NCBI RefSeq assembly: GCF_002013895.1
Contig: NZ_MAFQ01000001.1
Coordinates: forward strand, 496,001-560,000
Direction: 5' to 3'
Origin: Mycobacteroides franklinii
GTDB lineage: Bacteria; Actinomycetota; Actinomycetes; Mycobacteriales; Mycobacteriaceae
Length of the DNA: 64,000 nt
The notes under the pieces are model-generated. The model made no database searches and was not told the DNA's origin. It saw nothing but the letters and a program-made list of their open reading frames with translations. Within the stretch, counting starts at the first letter, position 1, and every line of letters begins with the position of its first letter. Shown here in pieces: positions 45,093 through 56,300 of this stretch. A program made the translations under genes and the position numbers.

Positions 45093-45929
45093 ATGCGGAT
45101 AGGTATTTTCACCGCGGTCACCGACGAAGGTATGGAGCCCGGCGAGCTAGCGGTCGAGATCGAGACCCGTGGGTTCGAATCCCTTTTCGTGCCGGAGCAC
45201 ACGCACATACCGGTGACGATCGAGACAATTCATGCCGGATGGGATGAGATACCCCGCGACTATTGCCGCAGCCTCGATCCGTTCGTCGCGTTGTCGTTCG
45301 CGGCGGCTGCGACTCGAGACCTCCGTATCGGTACCGCGGTGGCGCTGCTTGTGCAGCGAGATCCGATCACGTTCGCCAAAGAAGCGGCAACCCTGGACAG
45401 CGCATCGGGCGGGCGGCTGGAATTGGGAATCGGTGTCGGATGGCTGCGCGAGGAGATACGAAATCACGGCACCGATCCGCGCACGCGGGTGGCATTACAA
45501 AGCGAGCGTATCCACGCGGTCAAAAAGATTTGGACGGAAGAGCAGGCCGAGTTCCACGGCAAGTATGTGGCGTTCGACCCGATTCTCTCGTGGCCCAAGC
45601 CTGTTCAACGACCGTATCCACCGGTGTGGTTGGGGGGCTGGGGCCTGTCTACCCATGAGCGAGTGCTCGACCATGCCGACGGCTGGATGGCACCGACAAC
45701 GCTTGGGGTGGAAGAGCTTCGTAAGGGAATCGGCGAACTCAACGTGCTGGCAGCGCAACAAAGCAAGCCGACTGTTCCGGTGACCGCGACCATCCTGGCG
45801 CCGCGGCCCGGAGATATCGAACGCCGCGCCGACCTTGGCGTGCATCGTGTGCTGTTGGGCCTGCTGCCGGTGGCGTCCCGCGACACCACGTTGCGCGAGC
45901 TGGACCGCTTCGTCGCACTGATGGCCTGA
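45093..45929 (+). CDS. LLM-class F420-dependent oxidoreductase
   Basis: Luciferase-like TIM barrel of 278 residues. The opening MRIGIFTAVTDEG, ETRGFESLFVPEHTHIP, ATRDLRIGTAVALLVQRDPITFAKEAATLD and RLELGIGVGWLREE are characteristic of mycobacterial F420-dependent members (TIGR03619-like). It uses F420 or FMN to oxidise or reduce an unknown substrate. Close spacing to the AKR suggests co-transcription. Function specific to this subgroup is unknown. Confidence 0.88.
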   Translation: MRIGIFTAVTDEGMEPGELAVEIETRGFESLFVPEHTHIPVTIETIHAGWDEIPRDYCRSLDPFVALSFAAAATRDLRIGTAVALLVQRDPITFAKEAATLDSASGGRLELGIGVGWLREEIRNHGTDPRTRVALQSERIHAVKKIWTEEQAEFHGKYVAFDPILSWPKPVQRPYPPVWLGGWGLSTHERVLDHADGWMAPTTLGVEELRKGIGELNVLAAQQSKPTVPVTATILAPRPGDIERRADLGVHRVLLGLLPVASRDTTLRELDRFVALMA

Positions 45930-45972
45930 GCGCGCCGGCTGCGGACGTACTTCCGCCATTAGCCGATCAGAC

Positions 45973-47034
45973 ATGGTGGCGGTGATTACCATGCCAACTG
46001 ACTCAGCTAGACGGGCTAGGGCGGTGCACATCGTGGACGGAGCGCGGCCCGGATCTGTTGGTGTCGACCCCGCCGAACTCGCGGAACTTGAGTTCTTCGC
46101 GGGCAACTCGATTGGTGCACTCGCCCCGTTGGCCGAGCTGCTCTCGTCGCTGCAGGCGACCCCCGGTGAGATGCTGATGCGCCAGCGGGAGGCGGCTGAC
46201 TGGTTCCTGCTGGTCGGCTCGGGGGGCGGCGAAATCCTTCATGCCGGCCCGAGCGGGGATTCTGTGGTCGCGCATCTGATGCCCGGCACCGTTGTCGGCG
46301 AGATCGCGCTCCTGCGTGGGACCGCCCGGACGGCAACTGTGGTAGCGACCGAACCGGTGCGAGGCTGGGCCGGTGGTCGCGACGCGTTCGCCGTGATGCT
46401 CGAAATCCCGGGTGTGTCAGAGGCATTGGTATGGACCGCGCGGCAGCGGCTAGCCTCCTTTGTCACGCCCATTGCGGTGCGGCTGCGTGATGGCGCCGAG
46501 TTCCATCTGCGGCCCATCCTGCCCGGCGACAGTCAACGTCTGGCGAGGCTTTCCCCGCGCACCGTGTACCGCCGGTTTATGGGGGTCCCCAGTAAGCGGA
46601 TGATCACCTACCTGTTCGAGGTGGACTACCTCGAGCACTTCGCGTGGGCCCTCACCGACGGGCCAGACGGTGTGGACGGTCTCGTCGTCGCCGACGCTCG
46701 ATTTATCCGGCACGCCGACGAACCCGACAGTGCCGAGTTGGCATTCACGGTCGGCGATGACTACCAGGGCCGCGGAATCGGCACACTGCTGATGGAAGCG
46801 CTCTCGGTTTCGGCGCATGCCGGCGGTGTGCGCCGGTTCACGGCGACCGTGCTCTCGGATAACTACGCGATGCGCACCGTTCTGAATAGGTACGGTGCGT
46901 GCTGGGAATCGGACGGGCCAGGCGTGGTCACCACGGTCTTCGATGTTCCTCCGGTGGGGGAGTTGAGTCTTTCCCCGCGGGTATCCATACAGGTCGACGT
47001 CGCCACCCGGCAGATGGTGCAGGCGTTGTGTTGA
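45973..47034 (+). CDS. Cyclic-nucleotide-binding GNAT lysine acetyltransferase (Pat/Rv0998 type)
   Basis: Two-domain protein of 353 residues. The N-terminal half is a cNMP-binding domain with the phosphate cassette GEIALLRGTARTAT (~109-122); the C-terminal half is a GNAT domain with the acetyl-CoA loop YQGRGIGTLL. This matches M. smegmatis MSMEG_5458 / M. tuberculosis Rv0998, protein acetyltransferases allosterically switched on by cAMP that acetylate acyl-CoA synthetases and universal stress protein. It links cAMP to metabolic control. It stands alone with tRNA-Arg behind it. Confidence 0.9.
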   Translation: MVAVITMPTDSARRARAVHIVDGARPGSVGVDPAELAELEFFAGNSIGALAPLAELLSSLQATPGEMLMRQREAADWFLLVGSGGGEILHAGPSGDSVVAHLMPGTVVGEIALLRGTARTATVVATEPVRGWAGGRDAFAVMLEIPGVSEALVWTARQRLASFVTPIAVRLRDGAEFHLRPILPGDSQRLARLSPRTVYRRFMGVPSKRMITYLFEVDYLEHFAWALTDGPDGVDGLVVADARFIRHADEPDSAELAFTVGDDYQGRGIGTLLMEALSVSAHAGGVRRFTATVLSDNYAMRTVLNRYGACWESDGPGVVTTVFDVPPVGELSLSPRVSIQVDVATRQMVQALC

Positions 47035-47046
47035 CGGTCGAACCAG

Positions 47047-47120
47047 CGCCCCCGGCAGGAATCGAACCTGCGACCTAGGGATTAGAAGGCCCTTGCTCTA
47101 TCCGACTGAGCTACGGAGGC
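47047..47120 (-). tRNA. tRNA-Arg (UCU anticodon)
   Basis: Minus-strand cloverleaf with acceptor GCCTCCG/CGGGGGC, D-arm AGCTCAGTCGGATAGAGC, anticodon loop CTTCTAA (TCT) and T-arm CAGGTTCGATTCCTG. The top anticodon-stem pair beside the loop is C opposite U, so only four pairs form. TAGACT near 47142-47147 may be its -10. Confidence 0.93.
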
Positions 47121-47193
47121 ATGTGGCGCTAGCCGGATGGGAGTCTATCGAACCGGTGGCGGTGTGGATCGCATCTCGCCATACCCTTGACTG

Positions 47194-49203
47194 GTGACGA
47201 CCACTCCCACCGCTAGGAAGACCGATTCGCCGATGTGGACGATCGTCGTCGGCCTTGCGGTACTGGCGGGCCTGGTCGCAGCCACTATCGGCGCCCTGTC
47301 ACTCACGGACGCGCTGATCGCGACCGGTCTGCCCAACCCCGGCCCGGTCACCTCCTACGGTCTGCCGTTCGTGCGAGCGGCGGCCGAAATCGCAGCCGTC
47401 GTCGCCGTCGGCGCGTTCCTGGTCGCGGCCTTTTTCGTCCCCCCACAAACCAGCGGGGTGCTCGACGTGGACGGGTATCGCTCGTTGCGCATCGGCACGG
47501 CGGCATCGGTCGCGCTAGCGGTGCTCTCGGCGGCCATGGTGCCGCTGTCGATATCCGATGTGGCTGGTCAGCCGGTAAGCGATTTCGGCCCTGGCGAGCT
47601 CTGGACGCTGACCGGGCAGATCGAGACCGTGAACGCGTGGCGCTGGATGGCCTTCATCGCCGCCGGCGTCGCGATCGTTAGCCGCGTGGTGCTGCGCTGG
47701 TCATGGACGCCGCTGCTGGTGCTCGGATCGGTGGCGACGCTGATGCCGCTGGCTCTGGTGGGGCATTCGGCCACCGGCGGCGCACATGACCTGGGCACCA
47801 ACAGCCTCATCATCCATTTGGTGTCGGCGGCGCTGTGGGCGGGCGGGCTGGTCGCGCTACTGATACACGCGTTGCGCGGTGGCGGCTATCTCGATGTGGC
47901 CGCACGCCGGTTCTCCACGCTGGCGCTGTGGTGCTACGTCGCGGTCGGGCTCAGCGGAATCATCAACGCGCTTATCCGAGTGCAGCTTTCCGACCTGATC
48001 ACCACCCGTTACGGCTGGCTGCTGGTGGGCAAGGCCACCGCGCTATTGCTTTTGGGTGTGCTGGGTTATCTGCAGCGCCGCACGGCGATAACGGCATTGA
48101 ACAAGGACCCGCAGAACCGTCGGCCGCTGATTCGGCTGGCCGGAGTGGAAGCCGTCATCTTCGCGGTCACCTTTGGTATCGCCGTCGGGTTGGGACGCAC
48201 CCCGCCTCCTCCGCCGGTCAACCTCAACCCGTCGCCGGTCGAAGTCGCCATCGGATACAACCTCGGCGGCCCGCCGACCCCGCAGCGACTGATGTTCGAC
48301 TGGCGCTTTGATCTCATCTTCGGAACGGCCGCGCTCGTTTTCGCCGTTGCCTACCTGGTCGGTGTGCGGCGGCTGAAGAAGCGCGGCGACGAATGGCCGG
48401 TGGGGCGCACCATCGCCTGGCTGTCCGGCTGTGCCTTCCTGCTCATCGCCACATCGTCCGGCGTTGGCCGGTATATGCCCGCCATGTTCAGCATGCACAT
48501 GGCCGCGCACATGATGCTCTCGATGTTGATACCCGTGCTGCTGGTCCTGGGTGGCCCCATCACGCTGTTGCTGCGGGTGCTGCCTGCCGCGGGCAAGGGC
48601 GATCCGCCGGGGCTACGTGAATGGGTGCAGATCGCGTTGCACAGCAAGTTCTCTCGCTTCCTGACGCATCCGCTGGTGGCGACCTCGTTGTTCATCGGCG
48701 GTTTCTACGGCCTGTATCTCAGCGGGCTGTATGACGCTTCCGTTGATGTGCACGCCGCGCACTTGGCGATGAATCTGCACTTCCTGCTCAGCGGATACCT
48801 GTTCTATTGGGTGGTCATCGGCATCGACCCGTCGCCGCGGCGCCTGCCCCCGGTCGCCAAGCTGGGTATCGTGCTGGTGTCCCTGCCCCTGCACGCCTTC
48901 TTCGGTGTCATCCTGATGGGCACGAAATCGATTCTCGGCGAAAAGTTCTACAGCAATCTGGCGCTCCCATGGCGGATCGATCTGGCTGCCGATCAACACA
49001 TGGGTGGCGCGATCACCTGGGCGACGGGGGAGCTCCCGCTGTTAGTGGTGATGATTGCCTTGGTCGTCCAGTGGTCACGCTCGGACGAGCGACTGGCCCG
49101 CCGCCAGGACCGTGCCGCCGACCGTGATGACGACGCCGACCTCGCGGCCTACAACGCGATGCTCTCCAAAATGGCCCAGCAAGACGAGAAGACGCGCGGT
49201 TAG
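47194..49203 (+). CDS. Fused CopD / CtaG-like copper membrane protein
   Basis: Integral membrane protein of 669 residues with two modules. The first ~330 residues form a CopD-type copper resistance domain (ALVGHSATGGAHDLGTNSLIIHLVSAALWAGGL). The second is a CtaG/cytochrome-oxidase-assembly-type domain with many His (MFSMHMAAHMMLSMLIPVLLVLGGP, HAAHLAMNLHFLLSGYLFYW). A mycobacterial homologue (Rv0102) is annotated this way. It may deliver copper to the aa3 oxidase or export it. TACCCT (47182-47187) lies 6 nt before GTG 47194. It overlaps the converging amidase by 4 bp. Confidence 0.88.
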   Translation: MTTTPTARKTDSPMWTIVVGLAVLAGLVAATIGALSLTDALIATGLPNPGPVTSYGLPFVRAAAEIAAVVAVGAFLVAAFFVPPQTSGVLDVDGYRSLRIGTAASVALAVLSAAMVPLSISDVAGQPVSDFGPGELWTLTGQIETVNAWRWMAFIAAGVAIVSRVVLRWSWTPLLVLGSVATLMPLALVGHSATGGAHDLGTNSLIIHLVSAALWAGGLVALLIHALRGGGYLDVAARRFSTLALWCYVAVGLSGIINALIRVQLSDLITTRYGWLLVGKATALLLLGVLGYLQRRTAITALNKDPQNRRPLIRLAGVEAVIFAVTFGIAVGLGRTPPPPPVNLNPSPVEVAIGYNLGGPPTPQRLMFDWRFDLIFGTAALVFAVAYLVGVRRLKKRGDEWPVGRTIAWLSGCAFLLIATSSGVGRYMPAMFSMHMAAHMMLSMLIPVLLVLGGPITLLLRVLPAAGKGDPPGLREWVQIALHSKFSRFLTHPLVATSLFIGGFYGLYLSGLYDASVDVHAAHLAMNLHFLLSGYLFYWVVIGIDPSPRRLPPVAKLGIVLVSLPLHAFFGVILMGTKSILGEKFYSNLALPWRIDLAADQHMGGAITWATGELPLLVVMIALVVQWSRSDERLARRQDRAADRDDDADLAAYNAMLSKMAQQDEKTRG

Positions 49204-50810
49204 ACCGCACCCGCGGCAATGGCGGCCGGCCAGCTGCCGTGCTCGCTGATATCAACTCCGGCCTGTGCTGCCGCACCGTCACAGCCAAAACCGGTGCGCC
49301 ACAAGCCGTCATCGCATTCGACCTTGCCCAGCAGCATCGGCTCGGGCAGTTGCGCGAGGAAGGTGCCCAATGCGGCGGGAGACAGCCGCCAGATCTCACC
49401 GCCGATGCTTACCCCGTCTTCTTCGGAGCGGGTGAGGCCGGGTTTGGGCGGGGTGGTGCGCAGCGCCGCCATCCGATACTTCGGTGCGGTCCGGATCGGA
49501 CCGACCCACCGTGCGCCCAGGTCGGTGAGCTGGAACTCCAGCGGGCCGCCCTTGAGGTGCGCGCCAAACACCGCAAGCTCGTGTGACAGGGTGATCGCTG
49601 CAGGCCAAACGTCTTGTTCCACGGGGTCTCCAGTGACCAGCGCGGCAATGTCGAAGGCCACCGCATCGTCGAACGCGCGCGCCACCACCGTCACGCCGAA
49701 CTGGGCCTCACCCGCGATTCCCGCCGGTACTGCCACCGCGCACAGGTCGAACAGGTTGCAGAAGTTGGTGTAGGTCCCCATGGCCGCATTGACGCCAATC
49801 GGGTCCGCCGCGACTTGTTCGATCGTCGGATGTAGCGGCGCGGTGGGTACCAGTAGCGCATCCGCGCCGGCTAGCGAGTTCAGGGCCTGCTCGCGAAGGC
49901 GTTCTACCTCGGCGCGATCGCGGACCAGGCGATGCGCGGGAATGTCACGTGCACCGGAAATAATTTGTGAGACAGTCGGATCCAACGACGCTCCGGGTTG
50001 GGCATCGATGAAATCGCCCACCGCTGCATAGCGCTCGCTGACCAACGCGCCTTCGTAGAGGAGTTTCGCGGCGGCTAAGAACGGTGTCAGGTCGATCTCG
50101 ACAATCGTTGCGCCGGCATCGCGCAGGTCGTCAACCGCCGCATGAAATGCGTTGCGCCACAACTCATCTAGAGCGGGGAGCTCGCGCGGGATGGCGACCG
50201 TGGGTCGTGGGGGAGCAGCCAGTCGGGTGTTGGTGGGCCAGAGCCGTGGCCCCGCGGCCGTCCCCATAGCAGTCATCGCCGCGTTGGCGGCGGTCAGTGA
50301 AGGGGCGAAAATGGTCACGCAGTCATAGGATTCGCACGCCGGAACCACGCCTTCGGTGGAGATGACACCGACGGTCGGTTTGATGCCGACGATGCCCTGC
50401 AACCCCGCGGGAACACGCCCTGACCCGGCGGTGTCGGTGCCGATCGCGATATCGACCTCCCCGGTGGCGACGGCCACCGCGGATCCCGAACTGGAACCGC
50501 CGCTGATGTATTCGGGGCGGCGTGAGTCGGGCACTGGGCCGTAGGGCGAGCGCGTACCCACCAGCCCGGTCGCGAATTGATCGAGGTTTGTCTTGCCCAC
50601 CACGACGGCACCCGCCGCACGTAGCGCCGCGACCGTCGGCGCGTCGTGCTCGGGAACGTATGCGTACTCGGGGCAGGCGGCGGTGGTAGGCACGCCGCCG
50701 ACGTCCACGTTGTCTTTGACCGCGAGTCGCACCCCCGCCAACGGCCCTGATGAGCCCTCCAATTCGGAGGCGATTTCGTTCTCGGGGCGTCGCGTGATCC
50801 AAACCGTCAT
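49200..50810 (-). CDS. Amidase-signature / allophanate hydrolase-like protein
   Basis: Enzyme of 536 residues in the AtzF/DUR1,2-C type. The amidase-signature triad is visible: Lys32 in LAVKDNVDVGG, a cis-Ser in GGSSSGS (~106-108), and the nucleophile Ser130 in TDTAGSGRVP. A separate C-terminal domain (~390-536) follows as in allophanate hydrolases. No urea carboxylase or biuret hydrolase is adjacent, so the natural substrate is not settled. TACCTT on the minus strand (50818-50823) sits 7 nt before ATG 50810. It overlaps the CopD gene tail. Confidence 0.87.
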   Translation of the reverse strand: MTVWITRRPENEIASELEGSSGPLAGVRLAVKDNVDVGGVPTTAACPEYAYVPEHDAPTVAALRAAGAVVVGKTNLDQFATGLVGTRSPYGPVPDSRRPEYISGGSSSGSAVAVATGEVDIAIGTDTAGSGRVPAGLQGIVGIKPTVGVISTEGVVPACESYDCVTIFAPSLTAANAAMTAMGTAAGPRLWPTNTRLAAPPRPTVAIPRELPALDELWRNAFHAAVDDLRDAGATIVEIDLTPFLAAAKLLYEGALVSERYAAVGDFIDAQPGASLDPTVSQIISGARDIPAHRLVRDRAEVERLREQALNSLAGADALLVPTAPLHPTIEQVAADPIGVNAAMGTYTNFCNLFDLCAVAVPAGIAGEAQFGVTVVARAFDDAVAFDIAALVTGDPVEQDVWPAAITLSHELAVFGAHLKGGPLEFQLTDLGARWVGPIRTAPKYRMAALRTTPPKPGLTRSEEDGVSIGGEIWRLSPAALGTFLAQLPEPMLLGKVECDDGLWRTGFGCDGAAAQAGVDISEHGSWPAAIAAGAV

Positions 50811-51001
50811 GTCAAGGAAGGTACGGGTGGTCCGACTCATCGGCCACTTATCCCCAATCCGAAGTTCATCCACAACCACCGCCCGAACCTGCCCTCATGT
50901 CGGTGCGCGGTGTCGGTGTCTGCCGGGTTACTGGAGTCACCAAGGGCACCCGTTGGAGGTGCTGAGGAGAGATGCAGAGATAGACAAGGAAGGCATGGAC
51001 C

Positions 51002-51484
51002 ATGTTTGAAACTCCAGTGACTGTGATCGGCTCCATCGTCGGAGACCTCAAGAGACGTCAGGTCGGCTCCGACGAGATGATCAAGTTCCGCGTCGCCAGT
51101 AATGCCCGCCGTCGGCGGGAGGACGGTAGTTGGGTGAATGCGAACTCCCTCTTCATCAATGTGACCTGCTGGGGCCGGTTGGTGACCGGGGTCGGTGCCG
51201 CGTTGGGAAAGGGAGCGCCGGTGATCGTGCACGGTCACCTGCACACCAGTGAATTCGAAGACAAAGACGGCAACCGCCGCCAGATCACCGAGATGAAAGC
51301 CATCGCCGTCGGGCCGGATCTATCACGGACCATCGCCCGGATAGAGAAGGCCGGATACACCGGAAAGCAAGAGGACGCCGAAGCGGCCGAGCAACCCGAT
51401 TCGGGTGCCGAAGAATCGACCACCGAGCCCGTAGAGGCAGACGAGAGCAGCGAGGATTCGGTGAACATGCGCCTCAGCGCATGA
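51002..51484 (+). CDS. ssbB: Single-stranded DNA-binding protein, SsbB/Rv2478c type
   Basis: OB-fold protein of 160 residues with the SSB core ETPVTVIGSIVGDLKRR, FRVASNARRRRE, INVTCWGRLVTGVGAALGKGAPVIVHGHL. The C-terminus is acidic but lacks the DIPF tail of the main SSB. It corresponds to the mycobacterial paralogue Rv2478c, whose role is less defined than that of Ssb. It lies just upstream of ettA as in M. tuberculosis, and AAGGAAGG precedes ATG 51002. Confidence 0.88.
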   Translation: MFETPVTVIGSIVGDLKRRQVGSDEMIKFRVASNARRRREDGSWVNANSLFINVTCWGRLVTGVGAALGKGAPVIVHGHLHTSEFEDKDGNRRQITEMKAIAVGPDLSRTIARIEKAGYTGKQEDAEAAEQPDSGAEESTTEPVEADESSEDSVNMRLSA

Positions 51485-51600
51485 TCCGGGGCTGACACCG
51501 GCGACCGCGCGGTCGCCTCTCACCTAGGATGGTTCGGGCAGCTCACCTGAATGGTCGTGAGCTGCGACGAAGAACTTAGAGGAGAGGCGACAGCGCGGCA

Positions 51601-53274
<1,674 letters not shown>

Positions 53275-53327
53275 GGTGATGTTGCGTGCCGAAACCCGGT
53301 ACGCAACATCGGCCAGGAGCGTTCTGC

Positions 53328-56300
53328 GTGACTGTTAACACAGGGACCACCACTTCCGAAAACACGCCATCTACCAATGGATCTGGCGTCCCGACCATCG
53401 AGGCGCTGGAGGCTGCGTTCAGCCACGCCCGGTATACGGGGGAGATGGACTGGGACGAGTCGCTGGACCCCGACGGTCACGCCGCACCCGCGGTGCCGCC
53501 GGTGCGTGAGGTGCTCATGCGCGCGCTGCTGCGGTTGGCGGCGCGGCGCCAGCCCCACGAGATCGCAATCGCGACCTATCGCAATGGCGATGATGCGGGA
53601 CTGGGTACCGCCCTGCAGTTGGTCACCGATTACACCCCGTTGCTGACCGAGTCCATCACGGTGCTGCTACGGCGCCTGGGTGTAGCGATTGTCGATCTCA
53701 TGGACCCGGTCTTCACCGTGCGGCGTGCCGCCGATGGCACGCTGCTGTCGGCGGAATCGGTGGACAAACCGCAAACTGACGTCGCCGCCGATACCGAGTG
53801 CTGGATCCATCTGCAGCTGCCACCGTCGATTGATGCCGAGCGCTTGGCGTTCATCGAAACACAGCTTCCCCACACTCTGGAGGATGGCAGCCACGTCGCC
53901 GCCGATGCCGATGCGATGCGCGATGCGGTCATTGAACTGGCCGGTGACCTGGACGCTTCGGCGGGCAATGCCAGGTTCTCCTCAGCCGAGCTCACCGAGG
54001 TCGCGAATCTACTGCGCTGGTTGGTAGACGGGAACTTCACGGTGCTCGGATACCAGCGCTGCACCGTGGAGAACGGGCGCGCCACCGCCGACGAGTCGAG
54101 CCGGCTTGGCCTGCTCAAACGACGCGAGGAGGTGCTCCCACAGCTCACCCACAATGATCAGCTACTGGTGCTCGCGCAGGCGACCACACCCACGTACCTG
54201 CGATACTCCATCTACCCGAACATCGTGGTGATCAGGCAAGAAGACGGCAGCGGACCGGCCATCGAGCATCGCCTCGTCGGTGTGTTCACTGTTGCCGCGA
54301 TGAACGCCGACGTGCTTGCCATCCCGGTGATCTCCGACCGGGTGCACCAAGTACTAGGCCGTTCGGACACGAACCAGGACTCGCTAGCGGGTCACATGTT
54401 GATCGAATTCATGCAGAACCTGCCCCGGGCGGAGCTGTTCGCGTCGAGTGTCGACCGGCTGTACGACCTGGTAACCGCAGTGAGAAACATTGGCGCGCAT
54501 CCAGGTTCGCTGTTGTTCCTGCGGGCTGACGAGCTGGGCAATTTCGTGACCGCGCTGGTGTACCTGCCCCGTGACCGCTACACCACCACGGTACGGCTGG
54601 CCATGCAGGACATTTTGGTGCGAGAGCTCGGCGGCACCGGTATCGACTACACCGCCCGTGTCAGTGAATCGCCTTGGGCATTGGTTCATTTCACGGTGCG
54701 CATGCCAGAGCACAGCGTGCACACCAGTATCGATACCTCGGAGGCCAACCGGGTCCGCATCCAGGCGCTGCTCACCCAGACCACCCGCACCTGGAGCGAT
54801 CGTCTGGTCAGTGCGGTGCGCCCCGATTCTCCGATCGACAGGGCATGCGCGGAGCGGTACTCGGTCATCCTGCCCGAGGTCTTCAAGCAGAACGTCCCGC
54901 CCGCCGAGGCCATCGCCGATATCGCCAGAATCGAAGGGCTGCACGAGGACTCCATCGATCTAGCGTACGACGCCGACGCGCTGGGCACCGGTGTACTCAG
55001 CATGTACCTCGGTGGACGCTCGGCGTCCCTGAGTCAGGTGCTGCCGGTGCTGCACAGCATGGGTGTCGACGTGATGGAGGAGCGCCCATACCACTTCACC
55101 CGACCCGACGGCCTGGCCGTGTCGCTCTACGCCTTCCGCATCGTGGTGCATCCGGCGATAGCACGCAGCTTCGATGCGGAGGGCACCGCGCGCCGCGCCG
55201 ACCTGCTCACCCACGCTATTGATGCTGTGTGGCATGGCAGTGTCGAAACCGACAGGTTCAACGAACTGGTGCTGCGCGCCGGGCTCACCGCCGGCCAGAT
55301 CACCATCCTGCGCGGATATGCCAAGTACCTGCGACAGGCGGGTTTCCCATACAGCCAGGCGCATATCGAGACGGTGCTGGCCGACAACTCCCAGACCGCA
55401 CGCGATTTCGTGGAGCTGTTCGAGGCCCGCTTCGATCCGGCCAACACCGACGACACCGTGGCCGACGCCAAGGCCGCGCATGTGCTGGCGGAGATCGACA
55501 AGGTGGTCAGCCTCGACACCGACCGGGTGCTACGCGCCTTCTTCGGTCTGATCCAGGCCACCCTGCGCACTAATTACTTTGTGACGAAGGAGGACTCGGC
55601 GCGCGCGAAGGGTGTGCTGTCCTTCAAGCTCAATCCGCGCGAGGTCAACGAGCTGCCCGAGCCGCGGCCCCGGTTCGAGATCTTCGTGTACTCGCCACGC
55701 GTCGAGGGTGTGCACCTGCGGTTCGGTCCGGTCGCCCGCGGCGGCCTGCGCTGGTCCGACCGTCGGGAGGACTTCCGTACCGAGATCCTGGGCCTGGTGA
55801 AAGCGCAGGCCGTGAAGAACGCCGTCATCGTGCCTGTCGGCGCCAAGGGCGGGTTCGTCGTCAAGAATCCTCCGGCGGCCACCGGAGATGCTGCGGCCGA
55901 CCGCGATGCGTTCCGCGCGGAAGGTGTCGAGTGCTACCGGCGCTTCATCAGCGGACTGCTCGACATCACCGATAACCGCGATCGCACCACCAATGCGGTT
56001 GTGCCGCCCGAAGGCGTGCGCCGCCGCGACGGCGACGATCCGTATCTCGTCGTCGCGGCCGATAAGGGCACCGCGACCTTCTCCGATATCGCCAACGATG
56101 TCGCGCTGTCGTATGGGTTCTGGCTCGGCGACGCATTCGCCTCCGGTGGCTCCGTCGGGTATGACCACAAGGCGATGGGCATCACGGCCCGGGGTGCCTG
56201 GGAGAGCGTCAAACGTCACTTCCTGGAAATGGGGATCGACACCCAGACAGAGGATGTCACCGTCGCCGGGGTCGGCGATATGAGCGGCGACGTGTTCGGC

